In this document: positions 22,690 through 30,406 of the stretch, piece by piece
Numbering within the stretch: the stretch's first letter is position 1
How the letters are laid out: every line of letters begins with the position of its first letter
NCBI GenBank assembly: GCA_964347915.1
Contig: CAYGAM010000005.1
Span: 1-45,577, forward strand
Direction of reading: 5' to 3'
Length of the DNA stretch: 45,577 bases
DNA from: CAYGAM01 sp964347915
Lineage (GTDB): Archaea; Thermoproteota; Nitrososphaeria; Nitrososphaerales; Nitrosopumilaceae
The notes under the pieces: model-generated
The model's input: the letters and a program-made list of their open reading frames with translations, nothing else
Databases searched by the model: none
Told to the model about the DNA's origin: nothing
Translations under genes and position numbers: made by a program

Positions 22690-24051
22690 TCACTGCTTTT
22701 TCCACCGGTATATGCATTTGCGAAGCTCCACTCTTCCGAATCTGCTCATCTGCTGGCTGGAATTTCCCTTGCCCCTTGGCAGCACGCTGATAGATTCGCA
22801 CTGAAATCCTGCGCGTTCGGCAAACTGTGACAAAATGATGTCAACCGGCACGCTCATGCCGTGATACCGCACATTGTCGTTTACCATGAACACATCGCCT
22901 CCTTTTCTGACGATTCGGCCCAGTTCTAAAATCACAAGCGCCATCTCTGCAAAGTAGTTTTCCACCAGCCTGATTATGCTTGGGTTGTTGAGATTGCGCC
23001 TGCTGCTTTTGAGATATTGCAGCACTTTTTGCAAGGCGGCATTTTTATCTGCCATTCTGCATGCTTCCGCAAGAATTTTCGCATTGCCGTACGCGCCGCG
23101 CAGCATTTCATTTTTGGGACGATTTTCCACCGTAGCAGTAAGCATTGACTGCCTTAATACTGACAGTTCGCGCTCTCCGTATCCCAGCCATGCCAGTTCC
23201 AATGCATACGTCCTGGTATAGTCGTATCTGTTGGCGTAAGGGGGAGATGTTACCACCGCATCAATCGAAGATTCCTTCATGCCGCGCAGCACCAGCAGCG
23301 ATGATGCTGTTTTTACAATGGGCCTGGGACCGCGATATGCAGACTTGAGATGCGCCATGTCCGATAAAATATCCTTTATTTTTTCAGCAAACGCTTCGCG
23401 AAATGTCGGCAGTTTTCCCTTGTTCAGTCTGCCTGCAGCGCCTCTTCCAGATCTTGGGTCCCAGCGCAGAAACTGTCCGTCTTTTCTGGTATAGCTGACT
23501 TGTTCCAGGACACTCATACATGCAAATTCTAATATTTTTGCCACTCTGGAGTTCCTGGCATTTTTGACTGCGTATCTTGCGCCGGCCAATTCCTTTTCCG
23601 TCTGCTGCGGGAATGCATTTTTCGTTATCCGAAGGTGCTTGAACGCATCTTCTTTGGTTCCGTCTTCCAGATGCTTAATCACATCATCTGCAGCGGCGCG
23701 AATGCTTGCCGAAGACGCTCCGTTGGAAACCGCGCTTACTGCATCCACGACAACGCCGCCTATGGGCATGATGTCTATTCCGGTTGAACGCTTACCCATT
23801 CTGTATGCGGTGAGAATTGCCGTACCGGAACCGCAGAAAGGATCAAGCACATCTGCCCCGCCTGATGCTGACAGCAAATCTTCAACCAGTGTCGTTGAGA
23901 ATCCTTCCTTGAATTTGAACCATCTAAAGCCGGGCAATTCCCTGTTGCCCTGGTATGATACGGCTTTTCTTGTCAGGCGCGGGTCAACTGCAATTTTGCC
24001 CTGCAATGACTGCGGCACATGCTCTGGCGGTTCATCTGACAATTCCTGCAT
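22690..24051 (-). CDS. DNA methyltransferase (N6-adenine/N4-cytosine), solitary
   Basis: 453-aa DNA methyltransferase. Motif I DPFCGSGT at residues 70-77 is followed by motif II in KRSTGIDIMPIGG; motif IV TSPPY at 268-272 (TSPPYANRYDYTRTYALELA) is the catalytic loop of amino-methyltransferases. The I-to-IV order with about 190 residues between suggests an inserted recognition region. No restriction endonuclease is adjacent, so it is either a solitary epigenetic enzyme or an antirestriction/defence component of the island with the ATPase/TOPRIM pair. It begins one base after the stop of a 41-aa ORF. Confidence 0.88.
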   Translation of the reverse strand: MQELSDEPPEHVPQSLQGKIAVDPRLTRKAVSYQGNRELPGFRWFKFKEGFSTTLVEDLLSASGGADVLDPFCGSGTAILTAYRMGKRSTGIDIMPIGGVVVDAVSAVSNGASSASIRAAADDVIKHLEDGTKEDAFKHLRITKNAFPQQTEKELAGARYAVKNARNSRVAKILEFACMSVLEQVSYTRKDGQFLRWDPRSGRGAAGRLNKGKLPTFREAFAEKIKDILSDMAHLKSAYRGPRPIVKTASSLLVLRGMKESSIDAVVTSPPYANRYDYTRTYALELAWLGYGERELSVLRQSMLTATVENRPKNEMLRGAYGNAKILAEACRMADKNAALQKVLQYLKSSRRNLNNPSIIRLVENYFAEMALVILELGRIVRKGGDVFMVNDNVRYHGMSVPVDIILSQFAERAGFQCESISVLPRGKGNSSQQMSRFGRVELRKCIYRWKKQ

Positions 24052-24052
24052 T

Positions 24053-24178
24053 CTAATCCGGCTCCTCGACAGGCTCGCGGCGCCATTTCATTACAAACTT
24101 TGCGCGGCCTGCATCTCCAAGCTGTCTGGCAGCCTCTTTTGAAATCTCGCAGATGAATAGGCTGCTGCTGTCCGGCAT
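24053..24178 (-). CDS. Small ORF directly upstream of the DNA methyltransferase
   Basis: 41-aa frame MPDSSSLFICEISKEAARQL, then GDAGRAKFVMKWRREPVEEP. It ends one base before the methyltransferase ATG, so coupling is likely if it is real. The same frame is open up to 24460, but that upstream portion is Cys-rich, repeat-containing and unconvincing. No TATA element at leaderless distance. Function unknown. Confidence 0.35.
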   Translation of the reverse strand: MPDSSSLFICEISKEAARQLGDAGRAKFVMKWRREPVEEPD

Positions 24179-24365
24179 TGCAAAACCTAAACGCTGCAGC
24201 CCAGGACGCGATGATCCAGTCATGCAGGATGCAATGCATGAGCCAAATGACAAAGGCCCTGAAATGCAAGTGTTCATGCATGCCGCACTTTGAGTGGAAT
24301 TCCCGCGCCAGCTGCCGCGAAGCCGTCTGTCCGCATGCCGGGCGCGATTCAAATCTGAACCTGTA

Positions 24366-24464
24366 CATGTGCAAATGATCCTCTGCATCCTGGCGCCTGC
24401 ATGTCCGCAAACTATTGCCTGCCGGTGCTTGGCGCAGCATGTGCAAATGATCCTCTGCATCCTG
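24366..24464. repeat. 27-bp perfect direct repeat
   Basis: A 27-bp sequence beginning CATGTGCAAATGATCCTC occurs at 24366-24392 and 24438-24464, offset 72 nt. It is just downstream of the gltX stop and upstream of the methyltransferase leader ORF. Looks like a recent local duplication. Confidence 0.6.
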
Positions 24465-24472
24465 ACGCGCTA

Positions 24473-26173
24473 CTATTTGTGAGTCATGACGGCCCTGTGC
24501 TGCGACTCCCGGACGCAGTACCCGAATCTGACAAACTGCATCATGCCGCGATCCTCAATCTTCTTGAAATGCGGCTCAACATACCCCTTTAGTATCTTCA
24601 GGCTGTCCTCGTTAAACTTGCCGTTGACAAGTAGCGGGCCCGGCACTATCACCTGAATTTCATGGGCGTCTTCCTGCGAGACCCACTGAAGCTTTGGGCA
24701 CTCTAGCATCTCGTCCCCTGCGTATGATCCTGTCATGGCGCCGCCGACGCTCTCCACTTTTACATTGCCTATGCCAATCAGCCGTATCGTACTGCCCTGG
24801 CTCAGCTTTTCTGCATCGCTTCCGGATACAAGCACCGTGCTTCCTACGCGCACATTCCTTTCCGAGCCTGTTCCTGGGTGGTTTTTCAACTGTACGGTTC
24901 CAGGCATTCCGGGTACGGTCAATGCCCTGGGCTCTGTTACCATGTGCAGCCTGGCGCTTTCCGCATCTATGATTCTCCTGTTGAATGCCTCCAGGGATTC
25001 AAACGGCGCAAATGTGTCGGACTTTGTAAATCCAAGCGATACTATAAACTGCCTTACAGCTTTGGGCCTGATGCCGCGCCGCCTCATGCCCTCCAGAGTC
25101 GGCAGCCTGGGGTCGTCGTACCACGTCACCTTTTGTTCGTCAATCAGCGGCCTGATTACCCTCTTTGATACGGGCATGCCGTCAAACTCCAGCCTGGAAA
25201 ACTCCAAAACCTGCGGCTTTCTCATGCCCAAATCATCCAGTATGCTGTAATACAATTCGTTTCGCAGCTCGTACTCTTTTGACCTGAATGCATGCGTTAC
25301 GCCGTCAAGGCTGTCCTCTACAGATACAGCAAAGTCGTAGCCTGGCCACACCCTGTACTTGTTAAGCTTGAGAGGATGCCGGGAATCTATTATCCGAAAC
25401 AGCACGGGATCCCGCATTACCGTATTGTCCGACTCCATGCTGCCGCGATACCGCAGGACCGCCTCGCCCTGCTTGTACTTTGAGAACATCTTCTCCCACA
25501 TCTTACCGGTTCTGTCCGTCTCCCCGCTGCACTTGCAAGGCTTCATCTCTCTTCTGTTTTTGCTGACGGCATCTCTTTTGCATGTGCAAACATACGCCTT
25601 GTCTTTGGATATGATGTCGTCCGCCTTGGCGTACAGAATATCCATGTCGTCAGACGTATTCTTTACCGTGTCATACTTGATTTCAAGCCAGTCAAGCCCG
25701 ACTTTGATTGCTGCATAATATTCCAGCCTCTCGCTCTCCGGATTCGTATCATCCATGCGAAGTATCTTTTTGCCGCCGTACATCCTGACATACTCTTCGT
25801 TTATGATGGCGGCTTTTGCGTGCCCGATGTGCGGATAGCCGTTGGGCTCTGGCGGAAAGCGCGTAACAACGCCGCCCTCTGCATTCTGCAGGGGCGGAAG
25901 AAAGCCGCCCTCTGCATTTTTTGCAGGCGCGGACTTGCTGGAAGCATCGGCGTGTTCCGGATATTCTTTCAACGCCGCCGCCTGCTCCTGCAAGGACATG
26001 GAGTTTATTTCTTGCACTATGCCCGGTATGAGGGACATTGCACCCTTGACATTGTTCCGGCATTCCTGGTGCTGTCCCAGAAGCTTTGAGAGAACGATCT
26101 TGTCCCTTGTCATGCCGCCGTGCTCTGACGCATTCTGCAGCGCAATTCTTCTAATTTCTGAACGTACGTCCAA
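24473..26173 (-). CDS. gltX: Glutamyl-tRNA synthetase (archaeal type)
   Basis: 566-aa class I synthetase of the archaeal/eukaryotic GlxRS type. An N-terminal helical domain is joined by a variable linker to the catalytic core: VTRFPPEPNGYPHIGHAKA (HIGH motif PHIGH), LRMDDTNPESE, VCTCKRDAV, the KMSKS-equivalent MPVSKRVI, then an all-beta anticodon-binding domain. Archaea of this type usually make both Glu-tRNA(Glu) and Glu-tRNA(Gln), the latter corrected by an amidotransferase. The start is a TTG at 26173, 2 nt after the idsA stop; upstream extension to 26353 lies inside idsA. The linker contains a duplicated NAEGG segment. Last gene of idi-idsA-gltX. Confidence 0.94.
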   Translation of the reverse strand: MDVRSEIRRIALQNASEHGGMTRDKIVLSKLLGQHQECRNNVKGAMSLIPGIVQEINSMSLQEQAAALKEYPEHADASSKSAPAKNAEGGFLPPLQNAEGGVVTRFPPEPNGYPHIGHAKAAIINEEYVRMYGGKKILRMDDTNPESERLEYYAAIKVGLDWLEIKYDTVKNTSDDMDILYAKADDIISKDKAYVCTCKRDAVSKNRREMKPCKCSGETDRTGKMWEKMFSKYKQGEAVLRYRGSMESDNTVMRDPVLFRIIDSRHPLKLNKYRVWPGYDFAVSVEDSLDGVTHAFRSKEYELRNELYYSILDDLGMRKPQVLEFSRLEFDGMPVSKRVIRPLIDEQKVTWYDDPRLPTLEGMRRRGIRPKAVRQFIVSLGFTKSDTFAPFESLEAFNRRIIDAESARLHMVTEPRALTVPGMPGTVQLKNHPGTGSERNVRVGSTVLVSGSDAEKLSQGSTIRLIGIGNVKVESVGGAMTGSYAGDEMLECPKLQWVSQEDAHEIQVIVPGPLLVNGKFNEDSLKILKGYVEPHFKKIEDRGMMQFVRFGYCVRESQHRAVMTHK

Positions 26174-26175
26174 TC

Positions 26176-27129
26176 CTAAAGCTTCCTCTCCACGACAAAG
26201 TCCAGCAGCCGCGCCAGATTCTGGCTTTTCGGATAGCCTGATATTGCCGCTCGCGCCTTTTCTGCGTGCCGTACGGCATGCCTTCTTGCCGCGTCTTCTG
26301 TTCCAATCCTGCGAATCGCGCCTACGGCGTGCTGCAGCTGCCTCTTTGTGCATTTCGGATTGTCAAAGCACTGCAGTATGATATCGCGGTCCCTGCCTGC
26401 CGCCTTTTTTAGCGCCAGCATTATAGGAAGAGACTTTTTGCCTTCGCGAATGTCGTTGCCTACGGGCTTTTTTGTTATTTTGGGATCGCCTGCCGCCCCT
26501 ATGATATCGTCTGTTATCTGAAATGCAATGCCTAGATTCCTGCCAAACGCGGCCATTTTTGAGACATCCTTCTTGCCTGCCCCTGCGCAGACTGCGCCCA
26601 TCGCGCACGACACCTCAAAGAGAGCGGCCGTCTTTTTGCGAATCATTTTGATGTATTCGGCCTGCGTTGGCATCTTTTTTCTGCGCGCCATCATGATATC
26701 AAGATACTGCCCTTCGCAGATGTCAATGCACCCTTTTGAGAGCATGCGCACAAGCTCTGAAGCCTTGCCTGCATTTCTGGTGCGGGATATGACCTGGTAC
26801 GCCTTGGCAAAGAGGGTGTCTCCTGCAAGAATGGCAAGCGGAGTGCCAAACTTGCTGTGCGTGGTGGGAACGCCGTGCCTCACTTCGTCATTGTCCATTA
26901 TGTCGTCGTGCACCAGCGAAAAATTGTGGATCATTTCTACCGCCGACGCTGCCGGCATTGCATCAGAGGCGCTGCCGCCAAGAATCCTGCAGCATGATAT
27001 GGTCATGTACGGCCGCAGCCTCTTGCCGCCGTTCCTGATTAGGTGCGAGGCCGCCTCGTAGAGCTTTTCGGGCTCTCCCTGCAGATTTGACAGCAGGTGC
27101 CTGTTTGTGCTGTCTGCGCCGGTTATCAT
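26176..27129 (-). CDS. idsA: Geranylgeranyl diphosphate synthase
   Basis: 317-aa trans-prenyltransferase that extends DMAPP with IPP to GGPP, the precursor of archaeal ether lipids. GGKRLRPYMT, the first Asp-rich motif VHDDIMDND and the second motif FQITDDIIGAAGD, with its KKPVGNDIREGKKSLP follow-on, are all present. A second motif of DDxxG type is normal in archaeal GGPP synthases. The ATG overlaps the idi stop (ATGA, 27129-27126); gltX follows 2 nt downstream. Confidence 0.94.
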   Translation of the reverse strand: MITGADSTNRHLLSNLQGEPEKLYEAASHLIRNGGKRLRPYMTISCCRILGGSASDAMPAASAVEMIHNFSLVHDDIMDNDEVRHGVPTTHSKFGTPLAILAGDTLFAKAYQVISRTRNAGKASELVRMLSKGCIDICEGQYLDIMMARRKKMPTQAEYIKMIRKKTAALFEVSCAMGAVCAGAGKKDVSKMAAFGRNLGIAFQITDDIIGAAGDPKITKKPVGNDIREGKKSLPIMLALKKAAGRDRDIILQCFDNPKCTKRQLQHAVGAIRRIGTEDAARRHAVRHAEKARAAISGYPKSQNLARLLDFVVERKL

Positions 27130-27764
27130 GGAACCAGCCTCCAGTCTTCATCCGGAAGATGATCCCGTATGGCCTTTTGCAGCTGATCTCTGAATTTCTT
27201 TTCTGTCCATGTACGAAAGAGGCCACTGTGCTTTTTTCTTGCGTATTCGTCCGCTTCCGGCAAAAGATAGAGAGCAATCAGCATCCATGGGCAGTACGAG
27301 CGCGAATCATTCATGATACCCGAGAGAACCTGCTCGCAGGACGCCTTGCGCACCTCGCTTATCTCCTCCGGCACGGCGGCAAAGCTTTGGCCGTCTTGAA
27401 CAATTCCAAGAAGGGTTCCGCATATCTCATTCTCTGAGCCCGCATCGCCGTACGGCACGTGATATTCAAACTTGAACAGATACTCCATGCCGCATGATGC
27501 TCCTATCTCTTCCGGCATCCTTCTTTCTGCGGATGCGGCGTAAGATTCGCCGCTCTTGGGATGGCTTGCAAACGTGCCGTCCCATATGCCAGGCCAAAGC
27601 ATCTTGGAGCCGCTGCGCCTGGTCAGCACAAGCCTTCCGGACTGATCAAAGAGCAGAGCCGTAAATGCGCGATGCAGCGTTCCCTTGTCCTGGTGGCACT
27701 TTGTCTTTTCGCCTGTTCCGACAACGCTGTCGCTTTCATCTACAAGAACCAGCGTATCTGTCAT
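27126..27764 (-). CDS. idi: Isopentenyl-diphosphate delta-isomerase, type 1 (Nudix)
   Basis: 212-aa Nudix-fold isomerase converting IPP to DMAPP. Family signatures: CHQDKGTLHRAFTALLFD with its conserved catalytic Cys replaced or shifted relative to the bacterial TxCSHP motif (here TFASHPKSGE), RRMPEEIG as the Nudix-like helix with acidic metal ligands, and Y-C-PWM near the end. Type 1 is the less common form in archaea, most of which use type 2. The ATG at 27764 is preferred over 27800 because it overlaps the stop of an upstream 21-codon leader ORF and begins the fold (MTDTLVLVDESD). Cotranscribed with idsA and gltX. Confidence 0.9.
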   Translation of the reverse strand: MTDTLVLVDESDSVVGTGEKTKCHQDKGTLHRAFTALLFDQSGRLVLTRRSGSKMLWPGIWDGTFASHPKSGESYAASAERRMPEEIGASCGMEYLFKFEYHVPYGDAGSENEICGTLLGIVQDGQSFAAVPEEISEVRKASCEQVLSGIMNDSRSYCPWMLIALYLLPEADEYARKKHSGLFRTWTEKKFRDQLQKAIRDHLPDEDWRLVP

Positions 27765-27826
27765 CTGAGTGCAGCTCCTGCGGGGCATTTGCGCATGCAC
27801 GCAATGCCGCTGTTCCTGATATTCAT
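27761..27826 (-). CDS. 21-aa leader ORF coupled to idi
   Basis: Begins MNIRNSGIACMRKC at an ATG with GAATTTATC centred 29 nt upstream, the only good TATA element before idi, and ends with a TGA overlapping the idi ATG (ATGA). In a leaderless system the ribosome would load at this ATG and pass on to idi. Peptide function, if any, unknown. Confidence 0.4.
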   Translation of the reverse strand: MNIRNSGIACMRKCPAGAALR

Positions 27827-28099
27827 TACCCTACCTTGATTCCTCTCTCTGATAAATTCCTATACTGACTGCTAGTCAGGCGAAATGCGCCAAAGGTCAA
27901 GCAAAGTCACAGGCCGGACATAACATCTCGGGCTCTGGAAGCCGTTCCTGATTTCAAGCACGAATCTGCCCGGAATTGGCCTCAGTTGACAAAACTCACG
28001 CTTGAACTTTTAGAAACCGATCTGTTGCGGCCGGACGCAATTGAACGCGCCGCAAATCGTACCTGATGACAAGAGAAAGGCGACTGCTTTGAGTACGCT

Positions 28100-28121
28100 T
28101 CGCTTAGCGGGCACTAAGCGA
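28100..28121 (+). promoter_or_regulatory. Perfect inverted repeat upstream of the AbrB-like gene
   Basis: TCGCTTAG-CGGGCA-CTAAGCGA: 8-bp perfect arms, 3 nt before the TATA box TTTAATATTT (28125-28134). Position over the BRE region suggests an operator, possibly for the product of the gene itself. Confidence 0.55.
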
Positions 28122-28156
28122 TAGTTTAATATTTCTGCTGTAATACTGTAATGTAC

Positions 28157-28798
28157 ATGAGCGCAACTGAAACCATACTGGCCAAAGAAAAATCCAGAAT
28201 GACTGGAAAAACAGTCAATGCTACGACAGTCCATGTTCCAAGCGAAATTCAAGAATATTTGGGCGTAGGCGACAGCATAACTCTTGACGCAGTTGTCGCA
28301 GGAAACCATCTGAAGCTTACACTCACCAAGCCGTTGTACAATTTTGGCATTGACGATGTGGTAAAACTGTCTGGCGAGGCTGGATTCAAAACAAAGTATA
28401 ACGATCCGTCAGGCGGAGTGACTGCGTTTGAATCAATCAAAGATGATTTAACGATAAGCTATACGCAATACCGCAGAGATTGCATACGGCCAGCTGATGT
28501 CTCTGTTTCAAAAACTCTGGCAAATGTAGACTATGATGCATATGAGGACATTTCACGACGCGCATCAAAGATGAAAAAGGAATTTAATGTCATTGTCATG
28601 CCAGAGGGAGATACTGATGTCTTTAGAGTACTGAGTGTTCCCGAGCAATACAAACTGACCAGAAAAAAGGCATTCAAGCTGCTGGAAAACACAGGGAAAA
28701 AGATCGGCGTGTCGGTCGTTGGCCGGTTTGACAGCAAAAATAACAGCATTGAGGAAATAAAGTATTTCATTGCCGAATTGCCAAAACTAAATCTCTAA
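28157..28798 (+). CDS. Protein with AbrB-like N-terminal segment, unknown function
   Basis: 213-aa protein. Residues 20-60 (TVNATTVHVPSEIQEYLGVG, DSITLDAVVAGNHLKLTLTK) fit a swapped-hairpin AbrB/SpoVT DNA-binding segment, with P-x-E-I-x-x-x-L-G-V-G as the signature. The remaining 150 residues are mixed alpha/beta and not recognised. The ATG at 28157 is 27 nt from the centre of TTTAATATTT; the ATG at 28151 would be too close. It overlaps convergently by 12 nt with the P-loop gene. Probably a DNA-binding regulator. Confidence 0.55.
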   Translation: MSATETILAKEKSRMTGKTVNATTVHVPSEIQEYLGVGDSITLDAVVAGNHLKLTLTKPLYNFGIDDVVKLSGEAGFKTKYNDPSGGVTAFESIKDDLTISYTQYRRDCIRPADVSVSKTLANVDYDAYEDISRRASKMKKEFNVIVMPEGDTDVFRVLSVPEQYKLTRKKAFKLLENTGKKIGVSVVGRFDSKNNSIEEIKYFIAELPKLNL

Positions 28799-29344
28799 TC
28801 TTTTTTTAAGAGATGATGCAAACTTTTTAAAAACCCATGTTTCCTTGGATGTCCTGCTTAGATCGGTCAAAATCACTTTAAGCGGAACATGGGATTTTAT
28901 CTCGTCGCCGCCGCCAATTTTAGAAACAACTGTTGCAATTACCTCCACTTCTGCGTCATCAAATAAATTCTGCCATATGATTATTTGATCAGCCTTGTCG
29001 TCTCTGCATACTATTATTCCATGCGTCGCAGCTTTGCAGATTTGTTTTGTCTCTTCTGAAATGATGCCTGGGGCATCTCCCACGGCAACATCACATCTCT
29101 CGGACACATTTTTGAATCTACTGCATGCTTCCTTGATGTCATCACCGGCAACGAGTTTTCTTTTTTGCCTGTCGCGCTGTTCTTTGGTTATCCTGCATTG
29201 CAAATAATCCAAAGTCGGCGACCAAAGGTCCAGTTCTACGGGCTGCGCATTAACGTTCAGATCTTGCAGTATCTTGACTAGGTTTGCTGTGAATGTGCTC
29301 TTGCCAGAGTTTGGGGGCCCGCCTACAATGATACGAATTGGCAA
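28787..29344 (-). CDS. P-loop NTPase, possible relative of Csx3-associated kinases
   Basis: 185-aa protein with Walker A GGPPNSGKST at residues 8-17, then VELDLWSPTLDYLQCRITKE, DVAVGDAPGIISEETKQICK, ATHGIIVCRD and KVILTDLSRT. The GGPPxSGKS opening and the ATH-x-I-I-V strand recall the kinase-like domain that is fused to CRISPR ring-nuclease-like Csx3 proteins, but this is from memory and no Csx3 domain or CRISPR array is present. The start appears to be TTG at 29344. Two 15-nt repeats sit 28-58 nt upstream. It sits with the convergent AbrB-like gene inside the isoprenoid/translation gene block, so it may be an insertion there. Confidence 0.6.
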   Translation of the reverse strand: MPIRIIVGGPPNSGKSTFTANLVKILQDLNVNAQPVELDLWSPTLDYLQCRITKEQRDRQKRKLVAGDDIKEACSRFKNVSERCDVAVGDAPGIISEETKQICKAATHGIIVCRDDKADQIIIWQNLFDDAEVEVIATVVSKIGGGDEIKSHVPLKVILTDLSRTSKETWVFKKFASSLKKRLEI

Positions 29345-29371
29345 TCCCTATACTGTAATTTACGGTTATTT

Positions 29372-29402
29372 GTATTATACTATTTGCGTATTGTACTATT
29401 TG
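29372..29402 (-). promoter_or_regulatory. Two 15-nt direct repeats upstream of the P-loop gene
   Basis: GTATTATACTATTTG (29372-29386) and GTATTGTACTATTTG (29388-29402) differ at one base with a 16-nt period. They are placed at and just upstream of the expected TATA position of the gene starting at 29344, so they may be operator half-sites. Confidence 0.45.
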
Positions 29403-29658
29403 AGAGGCCAAAAGTTGGGCTGCCGCAGCATGCAGGCATGAATTTTGCTGCGCGAAAGCTCTGTTATTGATAAAACTGCGGCATCTCATGCCGCTTGGAA
29501 CCGCGGCTCATATGCTCAAGTTCCGCATCTGATCCATGCATGGCATGCAAACCCGCGAGGTATCTTTTGCGCCTGCTCATGAAAACGCTTCCGCCCCGAG
29601 TCCAAACCGCCGCTCCAGCATCCAATTTGGAGTGCATTTCGCTTGGCTGTCTGGCGAC

Positions 29659-30402
29659 TCATGCGCCTTGAAAGAGCGTGCCTTCAAACCGCTTTCCGCG
29701 CACCGCAGATACGATGCGTTCGGGCTTTGCACCGTTTGCAAAAAAGACATCCAGCCCCATTTTGGATATGGCCTTTGCCTCCTTGACCTTGCGGCTCATG
29801 CCGCCGGTAACGTCAGCTTTGACTTGATCTATTGCAGAATCGCGCTCTCCTGCAATACCTATCAGGGTGCGCGATTCCATGTCCTCGTAGAGCCCGTCCA
29901 CATCAAGCGCGAATATGCACAGGCGGGGACGCAACGCCTTGGCTAACCTACTCATTATGCTGTCTCCGGACAGGATGCCCGTGCGGCCGCCGCCGGCCCA
30001 GAGCGCGTCGCCAAACGTAACCGGAACAAGCCCATGCTCTGCCATGTCCCGCATTTCTGATGCTTTTGAGCGCAGCACCCTGTTTCTGCTGATAAAGGAT
30101 TCCGGCTGAACCGTATATGGATTCAGACCGACTTTTTCCATCGCGTTAATAATTATGAGGTGCAGGGATATCATTGAGTTTTTTACAACTGATGCGCCGT
30201 GCAGATCATACCTGGCCGGCTTTGTGTGCATGCCGTACTGCACGGACCAATAGTGGCCAAACGACCCTCCGCCGTGCACTGCTATGAGCGGTTCCTTTAT
30301 TTTTGCAAGCGCCTTTGCAATGCCGCGTACTGCGTCCTCTCTTGCAGTAAGCGGGGAGCTCTTGTCCGTAATTACAGAGCCTCCGAGCTTTATCAGAATC
30401 AT
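29659..30402 (-). CDS. ipk: Isopentenyl phosphate kinase
   Basis: 247-aa amino-acid-kinase-fold enzyme that phosphorylates isopentenyl phosphate to IPP in the archaeal mevalonate pathway. MILIKLGGSVITDKSS carries the Lys/Gly nucleotide loop, AVHGGGSFGHYW the catalytic His typical of IPK, and TGGMSRKVKEA the ATP-site loop. The start at ATG 30402 lies 4 nt after the mevalonate kinase stop; upstream extension to 30534 falls inside that gene. Last gene of the rpoN-to-ipk run. Confidence 0.94.
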   Translation of the reverse strand: MILIKLGGSVITDKSSPLTAREDAVRGIAKALAKIKEPLIAVHGGGSFGHYWSVQYGMHTKPARYDLHGASVVKNSMISLHLIIINAMEKVGLNPYTVQPESFISRNRVLRSKASEMRDMAEHGLVPVTFGDALWAGGGRTGILSGDSIMSRLAKALRPRLCIFALDVDGLYEDMESRTLIGIAGERDSAIDQVKADVTGGMSRKVKEAKAISKMGLDVFFANGAKPERIVSAVRGKRFEGTLFQGA

Positions 30403-30406
30403 GATA

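Noticed and set aside
24179..24460. Upstream extension of the 41-aa ORF (Cys-rich, MQRIICTC repeated)
   Set aside because: Repeat-derived, improbable composition; only the C-terminal 41 codons look protein-like.
28787..29344. Standard adenylate or thymidylate kinase
   Set aside because: Walker A is GGPPNSGKST but lid and nucleotide-monophosphate motifs of those families are not visible; left as unspecified P-loop protein.
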